Source: Actinoplanes sp. M2I2
GTDB lineage: Bacteria; Actinomycetota; Actinomycetes; Mycobacteriales; Micromonosporaceae
Assembly: GCF_023544445.1 (NCBI RefSeq)
Contig: NZ_JALPVJ010000011.1
Location: 62,001 to 126,000, forward strand
DNA length: 64,000 bases
Reading direction: 5' to 3'
The notes beneath the pieces were generated by a model, which was given only the letters and a program-made list of their open reading frames with translations, did no database searches and was not told the DNA's origin. The translations under genes and the position numbers were made by a program. Below, in pieces: positions 16,749 through 25,109 of the stretch (position 1 is its first letter; each line of letters opens with the position of its first letter).

Positions 16749-17152
16749 GTCTCGACCGTTTCGTGCAGGCGCAGAACGGCACCTACGAGGACGCCCGGGC
16801 CGAGCTGGAAGCCGGCCGCAAGCGCACCCACTGGATGTGGTTCATCTTTCCGCAGCTGAGCGGGCTGGGCTCGAGCCCCACGGCCCAGCACTACGCGATC
16901 CGCGACCTCGACGAGGCCCGTTCCTACCTCGCTCATCCGGTGCTCGGCCCGCGCCTGCGGGAGCTGGCGGCGATCCTCGTGAAGTCGGACCGGAGCGCGA
17001 AGGACATCTTCGGCTACCCCGATGACCTCAAGCTGCGCTCGTCGATGACGCTGTTCGCCGCCGCGGCCGACGACCCGGCCCCGTTCCAGCAGGTCATCGA
17101 CCATTTCTACGACGGTGCCGACCAGCGCACGCTGGAGCTGCTGGGGCACTGA
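16745..17152 (+). CDS. DUF1810 family protein
   Basis: This 135-residue protein fits DUF1810: LDRFVQAQNGTYEDARAEL, RKRTHWMWFIFPQLSGLG, AQHYAIRDLDEARSYLAHP, DIFGYPDDLKLRSSMTLFAA and HFYDGADQRTLELL. The family (calpastatin-like annotation in databases) has no established function. It overlaps chaB by 4 bp and precedes the acyl-CoA dehydrogenase-like gene by 12 bp, so the three may share a transcript. Confidence 0.9.
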   Translation: MSLDRFVQAQNGTYEDARAELEAGRKRTHWMWFIFPQLSGLGSSPTAQHYAIRDLDEARSYLAHPVLGPRLRELAAILVKSDRSAKDIFGYPDDLKLRSSMTLFAAAADDPAPFQQVIDHFYDGADQRTLELLGH

Positions 17153-17164
17153 TACGTTGCCTCG

Positions 17165-18331
17165 ATGAGGACCCACGCCGAGGCCGTCGCGGCCGCCACC
17201 GAGCTCGCCGCCGCCCTCGTCCCGGGCGCGGTGGAGCGGGACCGCAACGGCGCCGATGTCATCCCGTACGAGGCCCTGGCCCTGCTCGACCGTTCGGGCC
17301 TGCTGGCGATCACCGTGCCGGTCGAGGACGGCGGCCCCGGTCTCGGCCCGTCGACGCTGGCCGAGGTGACCCGGCTGATCGCCGCGGCCGATCCGGCCAT
17401 CGCCCAGGTGCCGCAGGCCCATTACCTGCTGATCGACGTGCTGGCCGTGCATGGCGGCGCCGATCTGCGCAAGCGTCTTTACGCCGAGGTGCTGGCCGGG
17501 CGCCGGATCGGCAACGCCCTCGCCGAGCGGGGCGGCAAGCACGCTCAGGATCTGAAGACCCGGGTCGCCGGCGGTCGCCTGAACGGCGTCAAGTATTACT
17601 CCACCGGCGCCCTGACCAGCGCCTGGATCGCCGTCAGCGCGATCGGTGAGGACGGGCGCCTGGTGCTCGCCTTCGTGCCGCGCGACGCGGACGGGGTCGA
17701 GGTCGGCACCGACTGGGACGTGATCGGTCAGCGCGCCACGATCAGCGGCACTGCGACCTTCACCGACGTGCCGGTCGAGTTCGCCCTGGACTACTCCCGC
17801 GCCTACGAGGTGCCGCAGCAGCTCGGGGCCCGCGCCCAGCTCGTGCACGCCGCCATCGAGGTCGGCATCGCCGGCGGCGCGCTGGCCGACGCCCGCGCCT
17901 ACCTGCGGGAGAAGGCCCGGCCGTCCACCGAGGCGGTGCGCGCAGGTGCCACCACCGCGGTGGAGGACCCCCACGTGATGTATCGGTACGGCCGCCTCGC
18001 CACGCGCGTGCGCGCCGCCGAGGCGCTGCTGATCGACGCCGCCCGGACGCTCGACGAGATCGGCCGGGTGCCCGCCGACGCCGGGACGGCCGCGCGCGGC
18101 TCGCTGGCCGTGGCCGCCGCCAAGGCCTTCGGCAGCGAGGTGGCGGTGGAGGCGGGGTCGGAGCTCTTCGCGCTCTGCGGCACCAGCTCGGCCGCCGCCA
18201 AGTACGACCTGGACCGGCACTGGCGCAACGCCCGCACCCACAGCGTCCACGACCCGGTCGACTGGAAATACCACCACCTGGCCGCCTGGGAACTCAGCGA
18301 CACCCCGCCCCCCAATCACGGCCAGCTCTAG
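17165..18331 (+). CDS. SfnB/DszC-like flavin-dependent oxidoreductase
   Basis: The 388-residue product has the acyl-CoA dehydrogenase fold in three parts: an N-terminal helical domain, a middle beta domain (KYYSTGALTSAWIAVSAIG, DWDVIGQRATISGTATF), and a C-terminal helical domain (FALCGTSSAAAKYDLDRHW). These features place it with SfnB/DszC monooxygenases, which use reduced flavin on organosulfur compounds, rather than with true fatty-acyl dehydrogenases: the C-terminal part lacks the usual catalytic Glu context. No flavin reductase or sulfonate gene is adjacent, so a sulfur role is inference. Confidence 0.8.
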   Translation: MRTHAEAVAAATELAAALVPGAVERDRNGADVIPYEALALLDRSGLLAITVPVEDGGPGLGPSTLAEVTRLIAAADPAIAQVPQAHYLLIDVLAVHGGADLRKRLYAEVLAGRRIGNALAERGGKHAQDLKTRVAGGRLNGVKYYSTGALTSAWIAVSAIGEDGRLVLAFVPRDADGVEVGTDWDVIGQRATISGTATFTDVPVEFALDYSRAYEVPQQLGARAQLVHAAIEVGIAGGALADARAYLREKARPSTEAVRAGATTAVEDPHVMYRYGRLATRVRAAEALLIDAARTLDEIGRVPADAGTAARGSLAVAAAKAFGSEVAVEAGSELFALCGTSSAAAKYDLDRHWRNARTHSVHDPVDWKYHHLAAWELSDTPPPNHGQL

Positions 18332-18397
18332 CCCGGCAGACACCACCCGCGTCGATACGTTAGGTTCTGCCGTCAGGATCTTGGGGAGGGCGGCGGC

Positions 18398-19138
18398 ATG
18401 ACGATGGTCGACATCCAGGCGGGGGAGTCGGTGGAGGCGGGGGAGCCGGTGCGGGGCTCCCGGGTCGACATGGTCATGGCTGCGGCCATCGTGCTCACCG
18501 TCGATGCCGTGCTGCTGCTCGCGGTCGCTGTGCTCGGCGTGCCGTTCCTGATGTTCGCCTTCGGTGACGTGGACGGCACCTGGCAGCGGCTGTGGCCGCT
18601 GACCGTGGCGTGGGTCGTCGCGGTCGGGCTCGCGCTCGTCTGCGCCGCCGCGGTGGCCGGGTTGTCGGGATTCGGCTCGTACTCCGTGCGACGGGTGAGC
18701 ACCGGCGCGGCGCTCGGTGTCGCGGTGGTCGCGGTCGTGCTCGCCACCGGCTCGATCGGGTCGACGCCGGGCTGGCTGCTGCTCGGCCTGCCCTTCGCCG
18801 TGGCCAACCTGGCTGCCGCCCTGGTCCTCGCCGGGCCCGACCGCGCCGTCGCCTTGACGGACCGGTTCCCGCTCTTCCGGCCGGCCGCGGCCGCGGGGCG
18901 TGCGCCCGAGCCGATCGAGGAGCCCGCCTACGAGCAGGACGAGGCCGCGTACGCCCGTCCCGAGGCCGACGAGTCGCACCCGTCGAGGACCCACGACACG
19001 ATCGACCTGCTCGCCTTTTACGGCCGGCCGGGCCGGGCGGACAGCAGGGCCGCGCCCCGGCGGCCGCGCGGGCCCGCGGCGCTGCGGACCTTGACGGGTG
19101 TGCGCCTGCCGCCCCGCGCCCGCCGCCCGCGGCGTTAG
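18398..19138 (+). CDS. Four-helix membrane protein with acidic/Arg-rich tail
   Basis: The 246-residue protein has four predicted membrane helices (about 28-55, 66-90, 102-120, 124-145), then a cytoplasmic tail that is first acidic (EPIEEPAYEQDEAAY) and ends in a very basic stretch (PPRARRPRR). No family recognised. ATG 18398 has GGGGAGGG upstream. The TAG stop overlaps the stop codon of the convergent DUF664-like gene by 3 bp, leaving no room for a terminator between the genes. Confidence 0.7.
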   Translation: MTMVDIQAGESVEAGEPVRGSRVDMVMAAAIVLTVDAVLLLAVAVLGVPFLMFAFGDVDGTWQRLWPLTVAWVVAVGLALVCAAAVAGLSGFGSYSVRRVSTGAALGVAVVAVVLATGSIGSTPGWLLLGLPFAVANLAAALVLAGPDRAVALTDRFPLFRPAAAAGRAPEPIEEPAYEQDEAAYARPEADESHPSRTHDTIDLLAFYGRPGRADSRAAPRRPRGPAALRTLTGVRLPPRARRPRR

Positions 19139-19713
19139 CGCCACCGGCGGGCCGCCCGCTCGAGCCGGTCACGGTAGGCGGCCCACCAGTCGCGGTCGCC
19201 CGCCGGCAGGTTGCTGTTGGACGCCCGCACCCCGACGGACTCGTCGATGAGCTCCCGCACGATGTCGGCATGGCCGGCGTGCCGGTGGGTCTCGGCGATG
19301 ACGTGGACGAGGATCAGGTGCAGCGTGACCTCGTCGCTGCTCGGCCACCACGGCACCCGGCCGGTCGCGTCGAGCGGCAACCCGGCGACGGTCTCGTCCC
19401 CGTGGGCCCAGACCCGCCGGTAGAGATCGACGATCTGCTCGCGGGTCTCGGACGGCTCGGCCCACATGTCCGCGTTGGGCTCGGCGTCGTCGGCCATCCA
19501 CGGCATCGGCTCGGGGAACGGCCGCCCGAACGTGACGCCGAGATAGCCGGCCTCGACGCCGGCCACGTGTTTCACCAGGCCGAGCAGGTTGGTGCCGGTG
19601 GGCACCAGCGGCCGCCGGATGTCGTAGTCGGACAGTCCGTCGAGTTTCCACAGCAACGCCTCGCGCGCCTCCTGCAGATAGCGGACGAGGTCGGCCTTGG
19701 GGTCGGTAACCAT
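19135..19713 (-). CDS. DinB-family protein (DUF664 mycothiol transferase type)
   Basis: The 192-residue product follows the DUF664 pattern: DPKADLVRYLQEAREALLWK, TGTNLLGLVKHVAGVEAGYL (metal His), and TLHLILVHVIAETHRHAGHAD with the two further His ligands. The four-helix DinB fold binds a divalent metal and in actinobacteria often uses mycothiol; the actual transfer reaction is unknown. The stop overlaps the convergent membrane gene stop. Confidence 0.85.
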   Translation of the reverse strand: MVTDPKADLVRYLQEAREALLWKLDGLSDYDIRRPLVPTGTNLLGLVKHVAGVEAGYLGVTFGRPFPEPMPWMADDAEPNADMWAEPSETREQIVDLYRRVWAHGDETVAGLPLDATGRVPWWPSSDEVTLHLILVHVIAETHRHAGHADIVRELIDESVGVRASNSNLPAGDRDWWAAYRDRLERAARRWR

Positions 19714-19801
19714 GCCGCGGAGCCTGCCACGCGCCTACGACATTTGTGGGCTGGGTCGCGCCGAGGGTTCGCCGCCGCGGACGTGGGGGAAAGGGACGCC
19801 C

Positions 19802-20062
19802 ATGCAACCCGAACAGATCAGCCAGGCAGAGTACGAGTCGGAGCTCAACCGGCTGCACGAGCGGCGCGAGGAGCTCGAGGAGTCCGAGAGCACCCTCACC
19901 TCCCACGACCACGGCGGCGGCCTGCCCGCCGACCAGCAGAACCGGCTCGCGAAGGTGCGCGGCGAGATCGCGGACGTGCTCCAGCAGATCGGTGATCTGC
20001 AGGACCGCTGGGCCGACGCCGGCAACGCCAAGCCGAACCCGGACGGCGCGCTAGGCGAATAG
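19802..20062 (+). CDS. Small coiled-coil hypothetical protein (86 aa)
   Basis: The protein is almost wholly helical and highly charged: YESELNRLHERREELEESES, then a short turn SHDHGGGLPA, then NRLAKVRGEIADVLQQIGDL, suggesting an antiparallel two-helix coiled coil. No family recognised. ATG 19802 has GGGGGAAAGGGA at good spacing, supporting the start. The tail overlaps the end of a decayed gene on the other strand. Confidence 0.7.
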   Translation: MQPEQISQAEYESELNRLHERREELEESESTLTSHDHGGGLPADQQNRLAKVRGEIADVLQQIGDLQDRWADAGNAKPNPDGALGE

Positions 20063-20176
20063 CTCGCGCACACCCCGCACCCGGGTGGTCAGCGGTGCCG
20101 CCGCCCAGGATCACCGACGTCCGCACCACGGCGGCCGACCGAGATGCCCGGTGACGCCGGTGATCAGGACTCGCAC
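20051..20176 (-). pseudogene. Internally deleted remnant of a Rossmann-fold epimerase/dehydrogenase
   Basis: Reading minus from GTG 20176 gives VRVLITGVTGHLG, a textbook N-terminal NAD(P)-binding strand with GxxGxxG, then a TGA stop after 21 codons. Staying in the same frame past that stop gives APLTTRVRGVRELFA and a TAG at 20051-20053. This looks like the two ends of a longer gene with the middle lost. It follows the GNAT gene by 10 bp on the same strand. Confidence 0.45.
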
Positions 20177-20186
20177 GCGGGGCGGG

Positions 20187-20846
20187 CTAGCCGACGTGGC
20201 GGTAGGTCGCGAACACCACCTCGTGCGAGACCTGGAAGCCGAGCCGCTCGTAGAGCCGGATGGCCGCCGCGTTGTCGGCCGCGACGTGCAGGAACGGCAG
20301 GTCGCCGCGCTCGAGCAGGCCCGCGGCGACGGCCATGGTGAGCCGCGCGCCCAGGCCCTGGCCGCGGAAGGCGGGGTCGGTGCAGACCGCGCTGACCTCC
20401 GTCCACCCCGGCAGCCGGAACCGCTCGCCGGCCATCGCGACCAGCCGCCCCTCGTGCCGGATGCCCAGGTAGTCGCCGAGCTCGACGGTGCGTTTGCCGA
20501 ACGGTCCGGGCTTGGCCCGTGACACCAGGTCGAGCATCTCGGGCACGTCGGTCTCGGTGAGGCGCACGGTGGCCGGGTCGTGCACGCCGGTCATCGTGTG
20601 GCCGACCATCTGCACGCCGGCCAGCACCGTGACCGGCTCCCAGCCCGGCGGCGGGTCGATCGCGGGGGCGGTCAGCGCGGCGTGGTCGGTCAGCGTGGCC
20701 AGGTCGGCCCAGCCGGACGGGTCGGTGAGGTCGGCCATCGCGCACCAGGGCGCGATGTCGGACAGGTAGCGGGCGGCGTCACCGGACGCCTCGGCGAAAC
20801 AGGCCTGTGGCCCCGAGAGAGCGGCCCACGCGGGATTCTCCAGCAC
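20187..20846 (-). CDS. GNAT-family N-acetyltransferase (FR47-like)
   Basis: The 219-residue protein has a poorly conserved N-terminal half and a C-terminal GNAT core: TEVSAVCTDPAFRGQGLGAR (acetyl-CoA loop RGQGLG), LTMAVAAGLLERGDLPFLHV, and ADNAAAIRLYERLGFQVSHE. This layout matches FR47-type acetyltransferases. Substrate unknown. The fragment of a dehydrogenase gene lies just downstream. Confidence 0.85.
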   Translation of the reverse strand: MLENPAWAALSGPQACFAEASGDAARYLSDIAPWCAMADLTDPSGWADLATLTDHAALTAPAIDPPPGWEPVTVLAGVQMVGHTMTGVHDPATVRLTETDVPEMLDLVSRAKPGPFGKRTVELGDYLGIRHEGRLVAMAGERFRLPGWTEVSAVCTDPAFRGQGLGARLTMAVAAGLLERGDLPFLHVAADNAAAIRLYERLGFQVSHEVVFATYRHVG

Positions 20847-20898
20847 ACCCAGAACCCTGCCGCCCGCCGTCCATGACCGCCAGCGAATAACCCGAATT

Positions 20899-23800
20899 TC
20901 AGGCTGCGGGCGACATGACCCCGGACTGCGGCTGGGCGACGATCTCTTGCGGCCACACCGGCTTGGAGAAGAGATAGCCCTGTCCGTACGGGCAGCCCAT
21001 GGCGACCAGCTCGGCGCGCTGACCCTCGTCCTCGATGCCCTCGGCCACCACGGCCAGGTCGAAGTTGCGGGCCAGGGTGACGATCGCGTCGACCAGCGCC
21101 CGCTGCTGCTCGCTGCCCAGGATGTCGTCGATGAACGATTTGTCGACCTTGAGCACGTCGACCGGCATCTGCCGCAGGTAGCTCAGCGACGAGTACCCGG
21201 TGCCGAAGTCGTCGATCGCGATCCGCACGCCCAGCGTCCGCAGCGCGCCGAGGTCCTGCCAGACCTGGTCGGCGTCGCGCAGCAGCAGGCTTTCGGTGAT
21301 CTCCAGGAGCAGCCACTCGGGGCGCGCGCCGCTGTCCTCGAGGGCCGCGCGGACCTGGTCGACGAACCCAGGCGTCCGGAACTGACGGGCCGAGACGTTC
21401 ACGCTCACGTACTTCAGGGTCGTGCCGGCCCGCAGGCGGGTGAACTCGGCCAGCGCGGCGCGCAGCACCCACCGGCCGATCTCGACGATCGCGCCGCTCT
21501 CCTCGGCCACCTCGATGAAGTGGTACGGGCCGAGCAGGCCGCGGACCGGGTGCTGCCAGCGCACGAGGGCCTCCACGCCGGCCATCTCGCCGGTCCCGAG
21601 GTCGACGATCGGCTGGTACATGACCGCGAACTGCTCGCCGTCGATGGCCTCGTGCAGCGCCGTCCGGGTCTCGAGCCGCTGGACCATCGCGGTGTGCAGT
21701 TCGCTGCGGTAGCGCTGCCAGGTGCCCTTGTCCTCGCCCTTGGCCTGGTAGAGCGCCAGGTCGGCGTGGCGCAGCACCTCGGTGGCCGACACGGCGTCCC
21801 GGTTGGTGGCCACGCCGACGCTGGCCGCGCCGCTGACGATGTGGGTGCCGCCGATGCCGTCCGAGACCTCCACCGGTACGGCCAGGGCGCGCACGATCCG
21901 GTCGGCGACCTCCTCGGCGCGGGCGTCGTCGTCGCTCTGCTCGATGAGGATGGCGAACTCGTCGCCGCCCATCCGCGCCGCGGTGTCGGCCACGCCGATG
22001 ATCTCGGCGATCCGCTCGCCCACGCTGACCAGCAGCTGGTCGCCGACGGCGTGCCCGAGGGTGTCGTTGACGTCCTTGAAGTCGTCCAGGTCGACGAAGA
22101 GCACGGCGATGGTGGCGTCGTCCCGGCCGGCCACGGCGAACGCCTGCTCGAGGCGGTTGCGGAACAGCACGCGGTTGGCCAGCCCGGTGAGCCCGTCGTG
22201 GAACGCCAGGTGCGACAGGTCGTCCTCGAGGCGCCGGCGGTCGGTCACGTCCCGCATGGTCAGGACCAGACCTCGTACGGTGGGGTCGTCGCGCAGGTCC
22301 CGGCCGGTGAGCTCGACCTGCAGCATCCGGTCGTCGGCGCACAGCACGGCCAGGTCGATGGCGTCGTCCTGGTCGCGCCCGCCCCGGATCGCGTCCAGGG
22401 CGTCGCGCAGGGCGGCGTGGTGGCTCAGCGCGATCAGCGACTCCAGCGGCGTCCCGGCCAGGTCGGGGTGGCCCAGCACGGTGTCGGCCGACGGGCTCGC
22501 GTAGGTGATCCGGTCGTCGGCGCCGAGGATGACGATGACGTCGGACGCGTTCTGGATCAGCGTGCGGAAGTAGGCCTCGCTGTCGCGGCGGCTGACCTCG
22601 CGGGACAGGCCGATGCGCTCCATGACGACCTCGATCTGGCCGAGGAACGCCTCGACCGAGGGCATCAGCTCGCGCAGGACCGGGCCGCGTCCGGCGAGCA
22701 GCCCGGCGCCGACCTGGCCGTTCCCGGGCAGCGGCATGGTCGCGTACAGGAACCGGCCGAAGCCCTCGGTGCGCAGGCCGGCCGGCACCTCGGCCGCGGA
22801 CAGCAGCCGCAGGCCCGGCGTGTGCGGCACGTCGGCCTCGCAGACCAGGGTGAACTGGAAGGACGTGTCGGCCGGCATCATCGTGGTGATGCCGTCGCGA
22901 ATGGCGCGGGCGGCCTCCTCGACCGTCGTCGCGGCGAACAGCTCGGCGGCGGCCTGGTGCAGCGCCCGTTCCCGGGAACGCGCGCGGCGCTGGGCGTCGG
23001 CCAGACCGTTGACCCGGGCCAGCACCAGCAGGAACATCAGGGCCGCGGCGCCGGCGATGACGGGCGCGTCGACGACCCCGCCGCGCTGCGCCTCGACCTC
23101 GCGGCCGTTCATCCACTCGACGTACAGGACGGCCGGCGCGATCAGCGCGGCCGAGGCCATCCAGACGATGCGGCTGGTGCCCAGGTCGGCCCCGGCGGTC
23201 TGGGGCAGCTTCTCGGTGAGGTCGCGCATCGACGGCATGAGCGCCGTCCAGCTCAGCATGGTGTAGAAGACGATCCAGCCCAGGTCGACCGGGCCGCCGA
23301 GCGACCAGGCGCTGCTGAGCTGCGACTGGCCGTAGAAGATGTCGCTGATCAGCAGGCCGACGATGGCGACGACGACGGCGGTCAGGGCCCGCGGTCGCCG
23401 GCCCGGGCTGGTCAGCATGCGCAGCGTCATGGCCAGCGCGAGGACGTCGCCGAGCGGGTAGCCGATCGAGACGAGCTTCTCGAGGAAGCTCAGCTCGTGG
23501 GAGCGGGTGAACGGCGCGATCCAGTAGATCCAGGAGAGCAGCCCGAGGCCGACCGTGGGCACGAGCGCGTCGAGCAGGGCGGCCCGGTTGCTGGCGCCGC
23601 CCCGGGCCCGCACGAACAGCAGGAACGCGCCGGTGATCAAGGGGTAGACCAGCAGGTAGAGCAGGTCGGCCGGGCCCGGGAACTCGGGCTCGCGGCCCAG
23701 CACGATGATCAGGTTGTAGAGCGTGTCACCCGTGACGAAACAGGCCAGCCCGGCCGCTATCAGATACCACGGCAGCCGGCGGGCCGGACGGTTCAGGCGT

Positions 23801-23940
23801 ACGCCGATCAGCACCACCGCGGCGCTGGAGTAACCGATCAGGGCCCAGGTGACCAGGTGCGCGTCGGGAAAGGTGTAGTAGACCGCGGTCAGCACCACGA
23901 TCCACGCGCCGAAAGCGGCGCGTGCTGTGCGCGTCGTCAT
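20899..23940 (-). CDS. Membrane-bound GGDEF-EAL cyclic-di-GMP protein
   Basis: The 1013-residue protein has about nine N-terminal membrane helices (1-310), a helical linker, a PAS-like segment (about 455-560, RTLIQNASDVIVILGADDRI), then GGDEF and EAL domains. GGDEF is intact at 658-662, with VLFVDLDDFKDVNDTLGHAVGD split around its substrate helix, so diguanylate cyclase activity is possible. EAL is intact at 790-792, and TESLLLRD, IDDFGTGYSS and VDKSFI keep phosphodiesterase residues. It may make and break c-di-GMP in response to an unknown membrane or cytoplasmic signal. Monocistronic. Confidence 0.93.
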   Translation of the reverse strand: MTTRTARAAFGAWIVVLTAVYYTFPDAHLVTWALIGYSSAAVVLIGVRLNRPARRLPWYLIAAGLACFVTGDTLYNLIIVLGREPEFPGPADLLYLLVYPLITGAFLLFVRARGGASNRAALLDALVPTVGLGLLSWIYWIAPFTRSHELSFLEKLVSIGYPLGDVLALAMTLRMLTSPGRRPRALTAVVVAIVGLLISDIFYGQSQLSSAWSLGGPVDLGWIVFYTMLSWTALMPSMRDLTEKLPQTAGADLGTSRIVWMASAALIAPAVLYVEWMNGREVEAQRGGVVDAPVIAGAAALMFLLVLARVNGLADAQRRARSRERALHQAAAELFAATTVEEAARAIRDGITTMMPADTSFQFTLVCEADVPHTPGLRLLSAAEVPAGLRTEGFGRFLYATMPLPGNGQVGAGLLAGRGPVLRELMPSVEAFLGQIEVVMERIGLSREVSRRDSEAYFRTLIQNASDVIVILGADDRITYASPSADTVLGHPDLAGTPLESLIALSHHAALRDALDAIRGGRDQDDAIDLAVLCADDRMLQVELTGRDLRDDPTVRGLVLTMRDVTDRRRLEDDLSHLAFHDGLTGLANRVLFRNRLEQAFAVAGRDDATIAVLFVDLDDFKDVNDTLGHAVGDQLLVSVGERIAEIIGVADTAARMGGDEFAILIEQSDDDARAEEVADRIVRALAVPVEVSDGIGGTHIVSGAASVGVATNRDAVSATEVLRHADLALYQAKGEDKGTWQRYRSELHTAMVQRLETRTALHEAIDGEQFAVMYQPIVDLGTGEMAGVEALVRWQHPVRGLLGPYHFIEVAEESGAIVEIGRWVLRAALAEFTRLRAGTTLKYVSVNVSARQFRTPGFVDQVRAALEDSGARPEWLLLEITESLLLRDADQVWQDLGALRTLGVRIAIDDFGTGYSSLSYLRQMPVDVLKVDKSFIDDILGSEQQRALVDAIVTLARNFDLAVVAEGIEDEGQRAELVAMGCPYGQGYLFSKPVWPQEIVAQPQSGVMSPAA

Positions 23941-24018
23941 CGGCCCTCCTCCGCCTCGTTCCCAGCCGTCCCGTGTTTGATCGGGCGGCGGGACCCACGC
24001 CTGAGCGAATGATCCGGT

Positions 24019-25053
24019 TCACCGCCACGGAGGTGCGGAGATCGTCACCTTCCGGTCTGTATCGGCCGATTCCTCGATGGCGAGCGCGACGAGGTGGTCG
24101 TGCGCGCCGTCGGCCAGAGAATACGGTGGCGGGCCCTCGCCGCGTACCCAGTCGGCCATCTTGCGCAGCAGCGAGGCGATCGCGATCTCCTCGTCGTTCC
24201 AGCGCTTGCCCGGGAACGGATTGCGGAACAGCACGCGGTCACCGAGCGAGATCGTGTCGGTGTCGAAGTCGTCGAGGTCCAGGTCGTAGCCGGTCTGCCG
24301 GCGGACCAGCGGGGACCGCAGGATCGTCCGCGGCTCGGTCAGGCGGACGACCTCGTCGTCGCGCAGCTCCCCGTGCGAGCCGCGCACGACGATGCGCCGG
24401 AACCGCAACTGGTTGTGCCACTGGTTGTCGGTGAAGTCGTAGAGGCCGGACCGGCCGTCGCCGAAATCCAGCGTGGCGATCGTCGTGGTGGCCGGCCGGG
24501 GCTGGTCGTCGTCGGTCCAGCCGGCCCGGGTCAGCGGGTCGACCAGCGGCGCGGTGGTCCGGGAGGCCCGTACGGTGACCGGGCCGCGACCGGCGCCGAG
24601 GAACCCGCGGATCAGCGACACCGCGTGGTACATGTGCGTCGACGAGACCTGCACCTGGCTCGGTTCGCCGATCACCCCGGCCCGTACGGCGGCCAGCCGG
24701 GCGGCGTGCGCGGGCACCAGCAGGTACTGCTCGGCGATCTGCACCAGCCCGCTGTCGCCGGTGCGCTTCCACAGCGCGGCCAGGCCGTCGGCGTCGGGCG
24801 CGGGCGGGGTCTCGGCCAGCACCGGGATGCCCCGCTCGACCGCCTCGACGATCACGCCCGGGTTGGCCGCCCAGGGCACGGCGGTGACCAGGAAGTCGGG
24901 TCGCACCTCGTCGAGCGAGGTGAACGCCGGCACCGGCAGGTCACGGGGCGTGCGCACCACCGCCCCCACGCACTCGACGCCGGGCAGACCCGCCGCCAGC
25001 CGCCAGAACATCTCGGCCCGCCAGCCGGATCCCACCACCGCGAACGACGTCAT
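24019..25053 (-). CDS. Gfo/Idh/MocA-family oxidoreductase
   Basis: The 344-residue protein starts with a Rossmann strand MTSFAVVGSGWRAEMFWRLA, followed by PDFLVTAVPWAANPGVIVEA and GIPVLAETPPAPD, where the family EKP motif is ETP, so the catalytic Lys is missing. The second half is the beta-sheet substrate domain. Such proteins are usually NAD(P)-dependent sugar or polyol dehydrogenases. The absent Lys suggests altered chemistry. ATG 25053 places the Rossmann motif at the N-terminus. It is divergent from an MFS exporter with a short shared control region. Confidence 0.8.
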   Translation of the reverse strand: MTSFAVVGSGWRAEMFWRLAAGLPGVECVGAVVRTPRDLPVPAFTSLDEVRPDFLVTAVPWAANPGVIVEAVERGIPVLAETPPAPDADGLAALWKRTGDSGLVQIAEQYLLVPAHAARLAAVRAGVIGEPSQVQVSSTHMYHAVSLIRGFLGAGRGPVTVRASRTTAPLVDPLTRAGWTDDDQPRPATTTIATLDFGDGRSGLYDFTDNQWHNQLRFRRIVVRGSHGELRDDEVVRLTEPRTILRSPLVRRQTGYDLDLDDFDTDTISLGDRVLFRNPFPGKRWNDEEIAIASLLRKMADWVRGEGPPPYSLADGAHDHLVALAIEESADTDRKVTISAPPWR

Positions 25054-25088
25054 GCGGCACACATTAGATCGCGGGTTATACAAGTATC

Positions 25089-25104
25089 GACCGGGGAACC
25101 GGTC
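25089..25104. promoter_or_regulatory. Perfect dyad between oxidoreductase and MFS genes
   Basis: GACCGG, GGAA, CCGGTC forms perfect 6-bp arms just before the GTG of the MFS gene. TTATAC, a possible -10 element, lies about 15 bp upstream. Candidate operator; no adjacent regulator gene is seen. Confidence 0.35.
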
Positions 25105-25109
25105 AGCCT

